64,000 nt of DNA from Bradyrhizobium erythrophlei (GCA_900129675.1 FSRD01000001.1:2903501-2967500), one strand, 5' to 3'; shown: positions 10,371-18,517, counted from the first letter of the stretch. Numbers and translations: made by a program. Notes: generated by a model from the letters alone, not told the origin.

Positions 10371-10741
10371 TGGTGCTGGCGGATACGTCGATCTGGATAG
10401 ATCACTTTCGCCGCACGGACTTGCGGTTGGCCCAATTTCTTGAGCAGGGCGATGTCGCCATGCACCCCTTCGTAATCGGGGAATTGTTGCTTGGACATGT
10501 GCCCAAGATCGCCGAAATGATCGACGATCTAAACACTCTTCCAAAAGCGGTCGTGGCAAGCGCCGACGAAGTCTTGAAATTCATTGCCGATCGAAAGTTG
10601 CCCGGATCGGGCATCGGATATGTCGATGCTCACTTGCTCGCAGCTGCCACGCTCACACCGGAGACACTGGTTTGGACACGTGACAAGCGATTGAGGGCTG
10701 CGGCTCAATCCTTGTCTCTCGCCGCCGAACTCCTGGAGTAG
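10367..10741 (+). CDS. vapC: VapC-family PIN-domain ribonuclease toxin
   Basis: A 124-residue PIN domain. The acidic active-site quartet is intact: Asp6 (LADTSIW), Glu39 (IGELLLG), Asp87 (GYVDAHLL) and Asp105 (TRDKRL). VapC toxins cut specific RNAs (tRNA or rRNA in studied cases); the target here is unknown. Codon use of vapBC is less GC-rich by eye than the flanking ruvB and ybgC, consistent with acquisition. Confidence 0.92.
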   Translation: MMVLADTSIWIDHFRRTDLRLAQFLEQGDVAMHPFVIGELLLGHVPKIAEMIDDLNTLPKAVVASADEVLKFIADRKLPGSGIGYVDAHLLAAATLTPETLVWTRDKRLRAAAQSLSLAAELLE

Positions 10742-10746
10742 TTTCG

Positions 10747-11190
10747 ATGTCCTCCCTCGACGGCGAGATCCGCGACGGCCGGCATCACATGCAGATCCGT
10801 GTCTATTACGAGGACACGGATTTCTCCGGCATCGTCTATCACGCCAATTATCTGCGCTTCATGGAGCGCGGTCGGACCAATCATCTGCGGCTGATGGGCG
10901 CCGAGCAGCACGCGCTGTATGCCGAGGCCGAGCAGGAGACGCCGGGTTTTGCCTTTGTGGTGCGCTCGATGGAACTCGACTATCTGCGGCCGGCGCGGAT
11001 GGACGACGTGCTCGATATCGTGACGTGGCCGGTGGTGGTGAAGGGCGCCTCGATCACGCTGGCGCAGGAGGTGCGGCGCGGCGAGGAAGTCTTGGTCAAG
11101 GCGCAGGTGCGCGTCGCCTTTATCTCCGAGGGCAAAGCGCATCCGATCCCGAAATCGCTGCGGCGCTTGATGAAGGCCGATCTGGTCTAG
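10747..11190 (+). CDS. ybgC: Tol-Pal system acyl-CoA thioesterase YbgC
   Basis: A 147-residue hot-dog-fold thioesterase. The signature [21 protein letters not shown] (split here as YYEDTDFSG and [11 protein letters not shown]) carries the catalytic Asp. YbgC hydrolyses short or CoA-linked acyl groups and is usually the first gene of the tol-pal cluster. Here tolQ lies 22.9 kb downstream, so the gene has been separated from its usual neighbours. A 7-bp perfect hairpin follows at 11196-11214. Confidence 0.93.
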   Translation: MSSLDGEIRDGRHHMQIRVYYEDTDFSGIVYHANYLRFMERGRTNHLRLMGAEQHALYAEAEQETPGFAFVVRSMELDYLRPARMDDVLDIVTWPVVVKGASITLAQEVRRGEEVLVKAQVRVAFISEGKAHPIPKSLRRLMKADLV

Positions 11191-11195
11191 CTATC

Positions 11196-11214
11196 GGGCG
11201 ATATGTAATCGCCC
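11196..11214 (+). terminator. Possible terminator hairpin after ybgC
   Basis: GGGCGAT at 11196-11202 and ATCGCCC at 11208-11214 form a perfect 7-bp stem with a 5-base loop, six bases after the ybgC stop. No T-run follows, so termination is uncertain. Confidence 0.4.
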
Positions 11215-11272
11215 ATCGACTCCTCGAAACGGCACGATAGAATTGCGGTCTCACCACGATCCGAGGTCCCCG

Positions 11273-11740
11273 ATGTCGCGTCCGCCGCTGCCGCCATTCA
11301 CCCGGGAAACCGCCGCGCAAAAGGCCCGCATGGCCGAAGACGCCTGGAATTCGCGCGATCCCGAACGGGTGGCGCTGGCCTATACCGAGGACAGCCGCTG
11401 GCGTAACCGCTCCGAATTTTTCGAAGGCCGCGCCGCGATCGTCACCTTCCTCACCCGCAAATGGGAGAAGGAGAAAGACTATCGCCTGATCAAGGATCTT
11501 TGGGCCTTCGATCAGAACCGTATCGCGGTGCGTTTTCAATACGAGTGGCACGACGCTGCCGGGCAGTGGCACCGTTCCTACGGCAACGAGCAATGGGAAT
11601 TCGACGAGCACGGGTTGATGCGCCGGCGCGAAGCCAGCATCAACGACGTTGCGATTGCGGAGAAAGACCGGCGCTTCCATTGGCCTGCACTGGGACCCAG
11701 GCCGGCGGATGTGCCGGGACTGGGTGAAAGCCCGTTTTAA
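11273..11740 (+). CDS. DUF1348 (NTF2-like) protein
   Basis: A 155-residue protein of the DUF1348 family within the SnoaL/NTF2-like fold. Conserved features include [24 protein letters not shown] and the [10 protein letters not shown] region. The biochemical role is unknown. Start 11273 has a GAGG box; an upstream ATG at 11243 does not. It is convergent with the pilZ gene at 11782-12030. Confidence 0.85.
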   Translation: MSRPPLPPFTRETAAQKARMAEDAWNSRDPERVALAYTEDSRWRNRSEFFEGRAAIVTFLTRKWEKEKDYRLIKDLWAFDQNRIAVRFQYEWHDAAGQWHRSYGNEQWEFDEHGLMRRREASINDVAIAEKDRRFHWPALGPRPADVPGLGESPF

Positions 11741-11781
11741 GGGACCATCGAGTGTCGATAATCGAACCGCTCTTCAAGGCC

Positions 11782-12030
11782 CTAGAATGCCACCCCTAAC
11801 CGTACGCCGCGTCGCCAAACGACGCGGCTTTTCTTTTTCACGCCGCCATAGAGGAACTCGAAACGGTCCGGCATCGAACTCCGACCGCAGACTTCGAGAC
11901 ACGCGCCGCCGGCGGAGTAATCGATGACCGTGCAAGTCAGGATCGGTTCCTTCGGGCCGAGGATGATCTTTCCGGTTCTGGACATCTGACCCGACGGCAC
12001 AACCCTTTTGTACAACCGCGGCTGCGGCAT
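11782..12030 (-). CDS. Small single-domain PilZ protein
   Basis: An 82-residue protein that is essentially one PilZ domain. The N-terminal Arg-rich part, the central D-x-S-x-G-G-A variant (DYSAGGACLEV) and the terminal VVWRRGVRLGVAF resemble stand-alone PilZ proteins of Bradyrhizobium. A c-di-GMP effector role is the family expectation; the RxxxR motif is present only loosely (RLYKRVVP). GGGAG precedes the ATG at 12030. Confidence 0.75.
   Translation of the reverse strand: MPQPRLYKRVVPSGQMSRTGKIILGPKEPILTCTVIDYSAGGACLEVCGRSSMPDRFEFLYGGVKKKSRVVWRRGVRLGVAF
11806..11839 (+). terminator. Intrinsic terminator for the DUF1348 gene, inside antisense pilZ
   Basis: GCCGCGTCG, loop CCAAA, CGACGCGGC, then CTTTTCTTTTT on the plus strand. 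The 9-bp stem and T-rich tail follow the DUF1348 stop by 66 bases. On the minus strand the same bases encode the Lys-rich and VVWRRG end of the PilZ protein. Confidence 0.65.
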
Positions 12031-12221
12031 TCTGCTGCTCCCAATAGGCGTGGCACGACCAATACTGCTCGCGAAAGTGTAAAGATCGGTACATTTCCCA
12101 GGAATAAATTGTCGAAAGCTTGCGAAATCAAAGATGTGTTAAGCATCAAGCATGCCTGAATTCGTTGCCCCGGTTGAGGGCGCGGGGACGCCGCTTTGCG
12201 ATGTCCCCGCCATTTGCGACC

Positions 12222-12866
12222 TTACGCCGCCGCCTTGTGCCGCGCGAGTTCGGCCTTATACAGCTCAAACTCCTCGGCGACCGCTTTCGCAATGCTCGGA
12301 CGCGCGCGCAGCCGTTCGTAATAGGCTTTCACTGTCGGCCATTTCGCCAGTTCGATCGGCGGCGTCGCCATCGTCCAGTTGATGACGGTGACGAGGTAGG
12401 CATCGGCCACGCTGAATTGGTCGAGCAGGAATTCGCGGCCCTTCAGATAGTTCTCGAGAAAGTCGAGCCGCGAAAGACCCTTGCCGAGGATGTAGGTCTT
12501 GACCTCCGGCGGCGCTGTCTTGTCGAGCACCGGCACGAACAGTCCCTTGTGCAGTTCGGTGCCGATGAAGCAGAGCCATTGATGCAATCGGCTGCGTTCC
12601 ATGCCGGGTCCGGTGGCGATGCCGGCCTGCGGAAACCGGTCGGCGACATATTGCAGGATCGCGGCGTTCTCGGTCAGCACTAGCCCGTCGTCGGTGCGCA
12701 GGGTCGGCACCAGCCCGAGCGGATTTACCTTACGGAAATCCGAGCCGTCGTTCTGCACCACCTTTGTCTTGGGATCGACCTCGAGATAATTGGCCGTAGC
12801 ACCGGCTTCATACAGCGCGATCCTGGTCGCCAGCGAGCAGGCGAGCGGCGAAAAATACAGGTCCAT
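12222..12866 (-). CDS. Glutathione S-transferase
   Basis: A 214-residue GST with an N-terminal thioredoxin-like half (MDLYFSPLACSLATRIAL; NPLGLVPTL cis-Pro; TENAAILQYVADRF) and an all-helical C-terminal half with FSVADAYLVTVINW. The Ser/Cys near residues 6-10 suits the beta/zeta-like bacterial classes that conjugate or reduce electrophiles. AAGGAGG lies 6 bases before the ATG at 12866. It is divergent from the TetR gene at 12963, which probably regulates it. Confidence 0.92.
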   Translation of the reverse strand: MDLYFSPLACSLATRIALYEAGATANYLEVDPKTKVVQNDGSDFRKVNPLGLVPTLRTDDGLVLTENAAILQYVADRFPQAGIATGPGMERSRLHQWLCFIGTELHKGLFVPVLDKTAPPEVKTYILGKGLSRLDFLENYLKGREFLLDQFSVADAYLVTVINWTMATPPIELAKWPTVKAYYERLRARPSIAKAVAEEFELYKAELARHKAAA

Positions 12867-12962
12867 GGGTGCCTCCTTGACGGTTTGGCTCAAGATTCTC
12901 GAGCGGGTTGATTTTTATACTGTCTCGCATAATATAAATCGCGTCAAGGAATTTTTTGCGAA

Positions 12963-13655
12963 ATGGTACAAAAAACCAAGAAGCTGTCAGCTGCCGCCAA
13001 AGCCGACCTCACGGCCGAGCCGAAACGTCGGGGACGGCCGCGCGGCTATCAGCCGGAGATCGCGCTCGGCAAGGCGCTCGATCTGTTTCGCAAAGACGGG
13101 TACGCGGCGACCTCGCTGGACGATCTCAGCGCCGCCACCGGCATGAACCGGCCGAGCCTCTATGGTGCGTTCGGCGACAAGCGCGAGCTCTACATCAAGA
13201 GCTATCAGCGCTACCGCGAGGACGCGCGCGCTGCGATGATCGACATTTTTCGCGATGAAGCCCCGCTGCGGAATCGCCTGCAACGCATCTATGCGATCGC
13301 GCTGGACATCTACCTCTCCGGCGAGTTCGGCCCGCGCGGCTGCTTCACGGTGATGACCGCGGCCTCGGAAGCGGTCGCCGATCCCGAAATCCGCGCCATG
13401 GTGCTGGAGGGATTCGTCGAACTCGACAAGGCCTTCGCCAGCTGCTTCCGCCGTGCGAAAGAAAAGGGCGAATTGCCTGACAGCGCCGACGCCATTGTGC
13501 TCGCGCATCTCGCCTCCGCCACCGTCCACACCATCGCGATCCGCGCCCGCGCCCGCGTGCCGCGCAAGGAGCTGGAAGCGATCGTCAACGGCGCGATCGA
13601 CGTGATGTGCGCGTCGAACCCTCAGTGTCGTCCCGACGTAGGCCGGGACCCATAG
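12963..13655 (+). CDS. TetR/AcrR family regulator divergent from GST
   Basis: A 230-residue TetR protein: a basic N-terminal tail, a helix-turn-helix near residues 48-70 (DDLSAATGMNRPSLYGAFGDKRELY) and a C-terminal ligand domain with GCFTVMTAASEA. The 96-base divergent gap has AT-rich blocks (gatttttatac and tataaatc) that could be promoter and operator. The last codons (from about 13627) lie inside a dispersed palindromic repeat, which supplies the stop. Confidence 0.9.
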   Translation: MVQKTKKLSAAAKADLTAEPKRRGRPRGYQPEIALGKALDLFRKDGYAATSLDDLSAATGMNRPSLYGAFGDKRELYIKSYQRYREDARAAMIDIFRDEAPLRNRLQRIYAIALDIYLSGEFGPRGCFTVMTAASEAVADPEIRAMVLEGFVELDKAFASCFRRAKEKGELPDSADAIVLAHLASATVHTIAIRARARVPRKELEAIVNGAIDVMCASNPQCRPDVGRDP

Positions 13656-13745
13656 CCACAGGCCTTGGTTGTTGTGCGGGGCGTCTCCTACATCGCCATC
13701 ATCGATAAATCACGCGGTATGGGTCCCGGCCTGCGCCGGGACGAC
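13627..13745. repeat. Dispersed palindromic repeat, family B
   Basis: GTCGTCCCGACGTAGGCCGG... at 13627-13654 is mirrored by ...CCGGCCTGCGCCGGGACGAC at 13718-13745, 28-base arms with few mismatches around a 63-base centre. The left arm is read as the C-terminus of the preceding TetR gene. Confidence 0.8.
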
Positions 13746-13773
13746 GGTCCCGCCAAATTTTTCCACCATGAAT

Positions 13774-13800
13774 TGTCGGCTCACCGCTACCCCGTTCGTC
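13774..13800 (+). promoter_or_regulatory. ECF42-type promoter 1 (DHFR-like gene)
   Basis: TGTCGG (13774-13779), 17-base spacer ending GTT, CGTC (13797-13800), 34 bases before the ATG at 13835. One of five matching sites in the window. Confidence 0.72.
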
Positions 13801-13834
13801 CCCGGAGGTGGTTCACGATGAAAGAGATTATACA

Positions 13835-14491
13835 ATGGGAAAAGTGAGGGTTTCCGCGTTCTCGGTATCGCTCGACGGATTCGGCGCGGGGCCAAACCAG
13901 GACCTGCAGCATCCATTTGGCGTTGGCGCTACCGGGCTGACAAACTGGCTGGTCACGACGCGGATGTTTCATGAAATGACCGGCCAGGAGGGCGGTACGA
14001 CCGACACCGACGATCGCTTCGCCCGAGCGTCGATGGAGAATGTGGGCGCATGGATCATGGGGCGAAACATGTTCGGCCCGATCCGCGGCCAATGGCCGGA
14101 CCACTCCTGGAAGGGCTGGTGGGGGGACAATCCGCCCTACCACGTGCCGGTGTTCGTCCTGACGCATCATCCGCGCCCTTCCATCGAGATGGCGGGCGGC
14201 ACCGTGTTTCACTTCGTGACCGACGGGATCGAGGCGGCGCTAGAGCGGGCGACGGAAGTCGCCGGCGGCAAGGACGTTCGCATCGGCGGCGGCGTCTCGG
14301 TTGTCAGGCAATATCTGCAAGCGGGCCTGCTCGACGAACTTCGTCTGGCGGTTTCCCCGGTCCTTCTGGGAAATGGGGAGAACCTGTTCTCGGGGCTCGA
14401 TCTGCCGGCGCTGGGCTTTGTCTGTGCCGAGAGCGTCGTGGGTGCGAACGCGACCCACGTCACCGTACGGCGACGGTCCGCGATGGCGTGA
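13835..14491 (+). CDS. Dihydrofolate-reductase-fold (RibD C-terminal-like) protein
   Basis: A 218-residue protein of the RibD_C/DHFR-like superfamily: N-terminal VRVSAFSVSLDGFGAG, central GAWIMGRNMFGP, and the nucleotide-binding VRIGGGVSVVRQYL with LVSPVLLGNGENLF-type end. It probably uses NAD(P)H; the substrate is unknown and it lacks the deaminase half of RibD. Such genes are frequent neighbours of ECF sigma factors with DGPF partners, and an ECF42-type site lies directly upstream. Confidence 0.87.
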   Translation: MGKVRVSAFSVSLDGFGAGPNQDLQHPFGVGATGLTNWLVTTRMFHEMTGQEGGTTDTDDRFARASMENVGAWIMGRNMFGPIRGQWPDHSWKGWWGDNPPYHVPVFVLTHHPRPSIEMAGGTVFHFVTDGIEAALERATEVAGGKDVRIGGGVSVVRQYLQAGLLDELRLAVSPVLLGNGENLFSGLDLPALGFVCAESVVGANATHVTVRRRSAMA

Positions 14492-14516
14492 GGCGAAGTG
14501 CGCGAACATACAAAGA

Positions 14517-14555
14517 TGTCGTCCCTGCGAAAGCAGTGCGAAAGCAGGGACGACA
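14517..14555. terminator. Symmetric hairpin between convergent genes (repeat family B core)
   Basis: TGTCGTCCCTGC at 14517-14528 and GCAGGGACGACA at 14544-14555 are perfect 12-base arms. Between and across them TGCGAAAGCAG occurs twice in tandem (14526-14536 and 14537-14547). It separates the convergent genes ending at 14491 and 14563 and could terminate both. Confidence 0.6.
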
Positions 14556-14562
14556 ACAAGTA

Positions 14563-15528
14563 TTAATATCCCCGCTTGCGATCGACGATATTCTCCAGCG
14601 CGCCGCCGGCCTCGAAGCGTTCGATCTGCTGCGCGACGTATTTCGAGATTTCGTCCGCGTCGGTGTCGGCCGCATTGTGCGGCGTCAGCACCACCCTGGG
14701 ATGGCTCCAGAACGGACTGTCCGTAGGCAGCGGCTCGGTGGCGTAGACGTCGAGCGAGGCCGCGCCGAGCGTGCCGTCATCCAGGCATTGCAGGATGTCG
14801 GCCTCGTTCTGCAGGCCGCCGCGGCCGGCGTTGATCAAGACCGGCGCCCCCATCGGGCTGTTGCGGTTGAGCTTGGCGAACAGGCCGCGACCCAGAACAT
14901 GCCGCGTTTCCGGCGTCAGCGGCAGCAGGCAGACCAGGATATCGGTCTGGCGCAGGAACGGTTCGAGCAGCGCTTCGCCGTGAAAGCATTCGACGCCGTC
15001 GATCCGCTTCGGGCTCCGGCTCCAGCCCACGACACGAAAGCCGATCCGCCGCAGCACCTCGGCCGCGTCCGCCCCGAGCGTGCCCAGCCCCATGATGCCG
15101 ACCGTGACGGCGCCGGCCGCCCATTGCGTTTTCGGCGCCCAGCGTTTTTCGCGCTGCGACTCCCGCAAATACAACTCCTGCCGATGATGCATCAGCACAT
15201 GCAGCACGACATATTCCGTCATCCGCGCGGTGAGATCGGAGACTGCGACCCGCACCAGGGGCACATCGGGCAGCGACTTGTCGGCCATCAGCGCGTCGAC
15301 GCCCGCGCCCAGATTGAAGATGACGCGCAGATGGGGGAACGCGGCAAGTTCGCCCGGCTCCGGCTTCCACACCGCGGCGTAATGGACCTCGGCCGGATCG
15401 AACGAAGCGCCCGGCAACAGCAAAACCGGCCGGTCCCGGCAGACCTCATCGAATCGGGTCTTCCACCGCCGTGGCGACCAGTTTTCAGTCCCGCCATGCA
15501 CCAACAGAGCGAGCGCACCTTTACCCAT
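14563..15528 (-). CDS. ghrA: Glyoxylate/hydroxypyruvate reductase A-type D-2-hydroxyacid dehydrogenase
   Basis: A 321-residue D-isomer-specific 2-hydroxyacid dehydrogenase. The Rossmann signature is GIMGLGTLGADAAEVL; the substrate Arg is in the INAGRGGLQ segment and the catalytic Glu/His pair in YATEPLP and LTPHNAA. Length and the N-terminal GAGVDAL segment fit GhrA, which reduces glyoxylate and hydroxypyruvate with NADPH. Start 15528 is preferred for its AAGG box over an ATG at 15564. Substrate assignment is by family only. Confidence 0.87.
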   Translation of the reverse strand: MGKGALALLVHGGTENWSPRRWKTRFDEVCRDRPVLLLPGASFDPAEVHYAAVWKPEPGELAAFPHLRVIFNLGAGVDALMADKSLPDVPLVRVAVSDLTARMTEYVVLHVLMHHRQELYLRESQREKRWAPKTQWAAGAVTVGIMGLGTLGADAAEVLRRIGFRVVGWSRSPKRIDGVECFHGEALLEPFLRQTDILVCLLPLTPETRHVLGRGLFAKLNRNSPMGAPVLINAGRGGLQNEADILQCLDDGTLGAASLDVYATEPLPTDSPFWSHPRVVLTPHNAADTDADEISKYVAQQIERFEAGGALENIVDRKRGY

Positions 15529-15619
15529 TCCAACACCTTCCGCACCCAGCGTGACCTGCGTCACATTACAAATTGAACCGTTGCTTTAGCCTCCTTTCAT
15601 CAACCAGGGGAGACCTCCG

Positions 15620-15913
15620 ATGCGGAAATTGATCCTGATATCCGCTTTCGCGCTGGCCTCGGTGTCGGCTCACGCCAGCGAGAGCCGTGATATGACGCTG
15701 GCCACCAATAATGAGACCAGGGCCGTCGAGACCGCCAAGCCGGAACAAACGACGGCTCAGCATATCAACGCCGACGTCAAGACCGATGCTGCCAAGCCGG
15801 AAGGCTCCAAACATCACGCCTCCAGGCAGGCCGGGAAGTCCCATATGCGGGGCTATGAGGCCGACGAGGCCAAGGCGCGCCGGATCGCCGCCCACTACGG
15901 CGTCTACTGGTAA
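15620..15913 (+). CDS. Small secreted protein of unknown function
   Basis: A 97-residue protein with a clear Sec signal (MRKLILISAFALASVSAHA, cleavage after Ala19/Ala20 likely). The mature part is hydrophilic, Lys/His/Glu-rich, and ends RRIAAHYGVYW. AGGGGAG precedes the ATG. I do not recognise the family. Confidence 0.7.
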   Translation: MRKLILISAFALASVSAHASESRDMTLATNNETRAVETAKPEQTTAQHINADVKTDAAKPEGSKHHASRQAGKSHMRGYEADEAKARRIAAHYGVYW

Positions 15914-15950
15914 TGCCGCAATCGCCTTGGGCGACCGGAAAACGTTTCGC

Positions 15951-16094
15951 TTTCCGTCATGGCCGGGCTTGTCCTGGCTTGTCCCGGCCATCCACGTCAT
16001 TTGCGCGGATAGAAAGAAAGACGTGGATTCCCGGCATTGCAGACAAGTTTACGCAGTCTGCGCAAGGGCAGACCACTATGGCTGGGCATGACGA
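15951..16094. repeat. Dispersed palindromic repeat, family C
   Basis: Begins TTTCCGTCATGGCCGGGCTT, with CTTGTCC duplicated, then a CCCGGCCATCCACGTC block, mirrored by GACGTGGATTCCCGGCA and ending GGGCATGACGA. Related copies are at 17885-18013, 27423-27462 and 63004-63093. Confidence 0.78.
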
Positions 16095-16174
16095 GCAAAG
16101 TGCCAAAGTTCGATTCGGTTGAACACTTTTGACTCAGACTCCACGGAACCCGCTCTAAAATTTCTTACCCCATC

Positions 16175-16201
16175 TGTCGGCTGCGGGCATAATCGTTCGT
16201 C
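16175..16201 (+). promoter_or_regulatory. ECF42-type promoter 2 (yciI-sigma operon, autoregulation)
   Basis: TGTCGG (16175-16180), 17-base spacer ending GTT, CGTC (16198-16201), followed by CTAG. It lies 15 bases before the first ATG of the DGPF gene that precedes the sigma factor, implying autoregulation. Confidence 0.75.
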
Positions 16202-16216
16202 CTAGAGACAACGGAG

Positions 16217-16597
16217 ATGCCGCATCCCATGCTGTACGCCATCCTTTGCTATCACGACGAAGATTTTACCGGCTCCTGGACCAAGGAACAGGACGCCGCG
16301 GTGATGCAGAAACTCGCCGTCGTGCAGGACAAACTGGCAAAACAGGGCCGGCTCGGCCCGGTGGCGCGGCTGTTGCCGACGACATCGGCGACGACGCTGC
16401 GCAAGGACGATCCGCCGATCGTGCTCGACGGCCCCTTTGCCGAGACCAAGGAGCAATTGCTCGGCTTCTACATCGTCGACTGCAAGAACCTCGACGAAGC
16501 GCTCGACGTCGCCCGCGATCTCGGCGCGGCCAATCCCGGCGGCGCCTACGAGATCCGCCCGGTCGGGCTCTTGAACCCCGGGGGCCTCGCCACGTGA
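16217..16597 (+). CDS. DGPF/YciI-family protein, partner of the ECF42 sigma factor
   Basis: A 126-residue ferredoxin-like-fold protein of the YCII/DGPF family, with the eponymous DGPFAETKEQ motif near residue 73. DGPF proteins are the hallmark neighbours of ECF42 sigma factors; their activity is unknown. The ATG at 16217 directly abuts GGAG, so translation may instead begin at the ATG at 16229 (MLYAILCYHDED). Its stop overlaps the sigma gene start (GTGA). Confidence 0.88.
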   Translation: MPHPMLYAILCYHDEDFTGSWTKEQDAAVMQKLAVVQDKLAKQGRLGPVARLLPTTSATTLRKDDPPIVLDGPFAETKEQLLGFYIVDCKNLDEALDVARDLGAANPGGAYEIRPVGLLNPGGLAT

Positions 16598-17868
16598 CCG
16601 ACACCGCCTGGATAGATGCCGCGTTGACCTCGGCGCGTCCCCAGGCGATCGGCGCGCTGCTGCGCTATTTCCGCAATCTCGACACCGCCGAGGAAGCATT
16701 CCAGAATGCCAGCCTGCGCGCGCTCAAAAGCTGGCCGCAGAACGGCCCGCCGCGCGATCCCGCCGGCTGGCTGATCATGGTCGGGCGCAACGTTGCGATC
16801 GACGATATCAGGCGCGGCCGCAGGCAGCAGCCGCTGCCCGAGGACGACCAGGCGATTTCCGACACCGACGACGTCGAGGATGCGCTCGCCGAACGGCTCG
16901 ACGGCTCGCATTATCGCGACGACATCCTGCGGCTGCTGTTCATCTGCTGCCACCCGGATCTGCCGGCGACGCAGCAGATCGCGCTGGCGCTGCGCATCGT
17001 CTCCGGCTTGACGGTGAAACAGATCGCGCGCGCCTTCCTGGTCTCGGAAGCCGCGATGGAGCAGCGCATCACCCGCGCCAAGGCCCGCGTCGCCGACGCC
17101 AGCGTGCCGTTCGAGACGCCGGGCGCGGTGGAGCGCAGCGAGCGACTGTCGGCGGTGGCCGCGATGATCTATCTGATCTTCAACGAGGGCTATTCGGCGA
17201 GCGGCGAAACCGCCGAGATCCGCAGCCCCCTGTGTGAAGAGGCGATTCGCCTGGCGCGGCTGCTGCTGCGGCTGTTCCAGAGCGAGGCCGAGATCATGGG
17301 GCTGACAGCGCTGTTGCTGCTGCAGCATGCCCGCGCCGCCGCGCGCTTTGATGCCGACGGCGCGGTGATCCTGCTCGACGATCAGGACCGCAGCCTGTGG
17401 AACCAGAAGATGATCGCCGAAGGGCTGGCGCTGATCGACAAGGCGATGCGCCATCGCCGCAGCGGGCCCTACCAGGTCCAGGCCGCGATCGCGGCCTTGC
17501 ATGCCCGCGCCGAAAAACCTGAGGATACCGACTGGACCCAGATCGACCTGCTCTACGGCGCGCTCGAGATCATGCAGCCGTCGCCGGTGGTCACGCTCAA
17601 CCGCGCGGTCGCGGTCTCCAAGGTGCGGGGCCCGCAGGCGGCGCTTCAGATGATCGAGCCTTTGGCGCCGCGGCTGTCGAATTACTTTCATTTCTTCGGC
17701 GTGCGCGGCGCGTTCCTGATGCAGCTCGGCCGCAATGAAGAGGCCCGGGTAGCCTTTGACCGGGCTATCGCGCTGGCCCACACGTCAGCCGAAGCCGCCC
17801 ATATCAGGATGCATCTCGACCGCCTGATGCGCGACAGCCAGCCGCGCGGCAAGAAGGCGGGGAAGTAG
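16594..17868 (+). CDS. ECF42-type RNA polymerase sigma factor with TPR-like C-terminal extension
   Basis: A 424-residue sigma factor, about twice the usual ECF size. Region 2 spans about residues 5-75 (DTAEEAFQNASLRALKSW; WLIMVGRNVAIDDIRRGR) and region 4 about 115-165 (LTVKQIARAFLVSEAAMEQRITRAKARV). The rest, about 180-424, is a helical extension with the FNEGYSASGE motif and TPR-like repeats (QLGRNEEARVAFDRAIALA), characteristic of ECF42. No anti-sigma gene is adjacent; in this group the extension itself is thought to control activity. Start is GTG at 16594, overlapping the DGPF gene. Confidence 0.93.
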   Translation: MTDTAWIDAALTSARPQAIGALLRYFRNLDTAEEAFQNASLRALKSWPQNGPPRDPAGWLIMVGRNVAIDDIRRGRRQQPLPEDDQAISDTDDVEDALAERLDGSHYRDDILRLLFICCHPDLPATQQIALALRIVSGLTVKQIARAFLVSEAAMEQRITRAKARVADASVPFETPGAVERSERLSAVAAMIYLIFNEGYSASGETAEIRSPLCEEAIRLARLLLRLFQSEAEIMGLTALLLLQHARAAARFDADGAVILLDDQDRSLWNQKMIAEGLALIDKAMRHRRSGPYQVQAAIAALHARAEKPEDTDWTQIDLLYGALEIMQPSPVVTLNRAVAVSKVRGPQAALQMIEPLAPRLSNYFHFFGVRGAFLMQLGRNEEARVAFDRAIALAHTSAEAAHIRMHLDRLMRDSQPRGKKAGK

Positions 17869-17884
17869 CTCATGACTCTATCAG

Positions 17885-18013
17885 CCGTCATGCCCGGCCT
17901 TGTGCCGGGCATCCACGTCTTTCTTGGTTTGGCAAAGAAGTGAGACGTGGATGGCCGGGACGTAGGCGAGCGGAAGCGACGCCGTCCTTCGACGGCTATG
18001 CCCGGCCATGACG
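17885..18013. repeat. Dispersed palindromic repeat, family C
   Basis: GCCGTCATGCCCGGCC...ATCCACGTC, a mirrored GACGTGGATGGCCGGGA, and a closing CCCGGCCATGACG. It occupies most of the gap between the sigma gene and the DoxX gene. Confidence 0.75.
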
Positions 18014-18037
18014 AGATGAAAAATTTTTCGCATCCCC

Positions 18038-18064
18038 TGTCGAATTTCGCCCAGCCCGTTCGTC
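18038..18064 (+). promoter_or_regulatory. ECF42-type promoter 3 (DoxX-SRPBCC-VOC operon)
   Basis: TGTCGA (18038-18043), 17-base spacer ending GTT, CGTC (18061-18064) followed by CTAG, 40 bases before the ATG at 18104. Confidence 0.75.
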
Positions 18065-18103
18065 CTAGGGGCAGAACAACACGATCCCTTCACGGAGCGA
18101 GCC

Positions 18104-18517
18104 ATGTCCGATATCGCCGAGACCGCGCCGGTCTCAAAATCCGCGCGCTTGCTGGGCCGCATTCTCAGCGGTCTGGTGATCGTCTTCCTGCTGTTCGACG
18201 GCGCCATCAAGCTGGTGCCGTGGCCGGTCGTCACGGAAACGATGGACAGAATGGGCTATGGCTCGAACGAAAGCCTGGCGCGAAGCCTCGGGGTCATCAC
18301 CGTCGTCTGCACCGTGCTCTATTCGATCCCGCCGACCTCGATCCTCGGCGCGATCCTCGTGACCGGCTATCTCGGTGGCGCAATCGCTTCGCATGTGCGG
18401 ATCGGCAGCCCCTTGTTCAGCCACACCCTGTTCGGACTTTATCTCGGCCTGATGCTATGGGGCGGGCTGTGGTTGCGCGACCGCAACCTGCGTTCGCTGC
18501 TACCGTTCCGTCGCTAA
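18104..18517 (+). CDS. DoxX-family membrane protein
   Basis: A 137-residue protein with four predicted membrane helices and the DoxX-like signature FDGAIKLVPWPVV in helix 1 and GYLGGAIASHVR in helix 3. DoxX-type proteins are poorly understood and have been tied to redox homeostasis. GGAG lies 6 bases upstream. First gene of an apparent three-gene unit under ECF42-type promoter 3. Confidence 0.85.
   Translation: MSDIAETAPVSKSARLLGRILSGLVIVFLLFDGAIKLVPWPVVTETMDRMGYGSNESLARSLGVITVVCTVLYSIPPTSILGAILVTGYLGGAIASHVRIGSPLFSHTLFGLYLGLMLWGGLWLRDRNLRSLLPFRR

Noticed and set aside
14050..15576. Plus-strand ORF of 508 codons over the DHFR-like and ghrA genes
   Set aside because: It runs through two genes and a hairpin in the wrong frame or strand and shows no domain.
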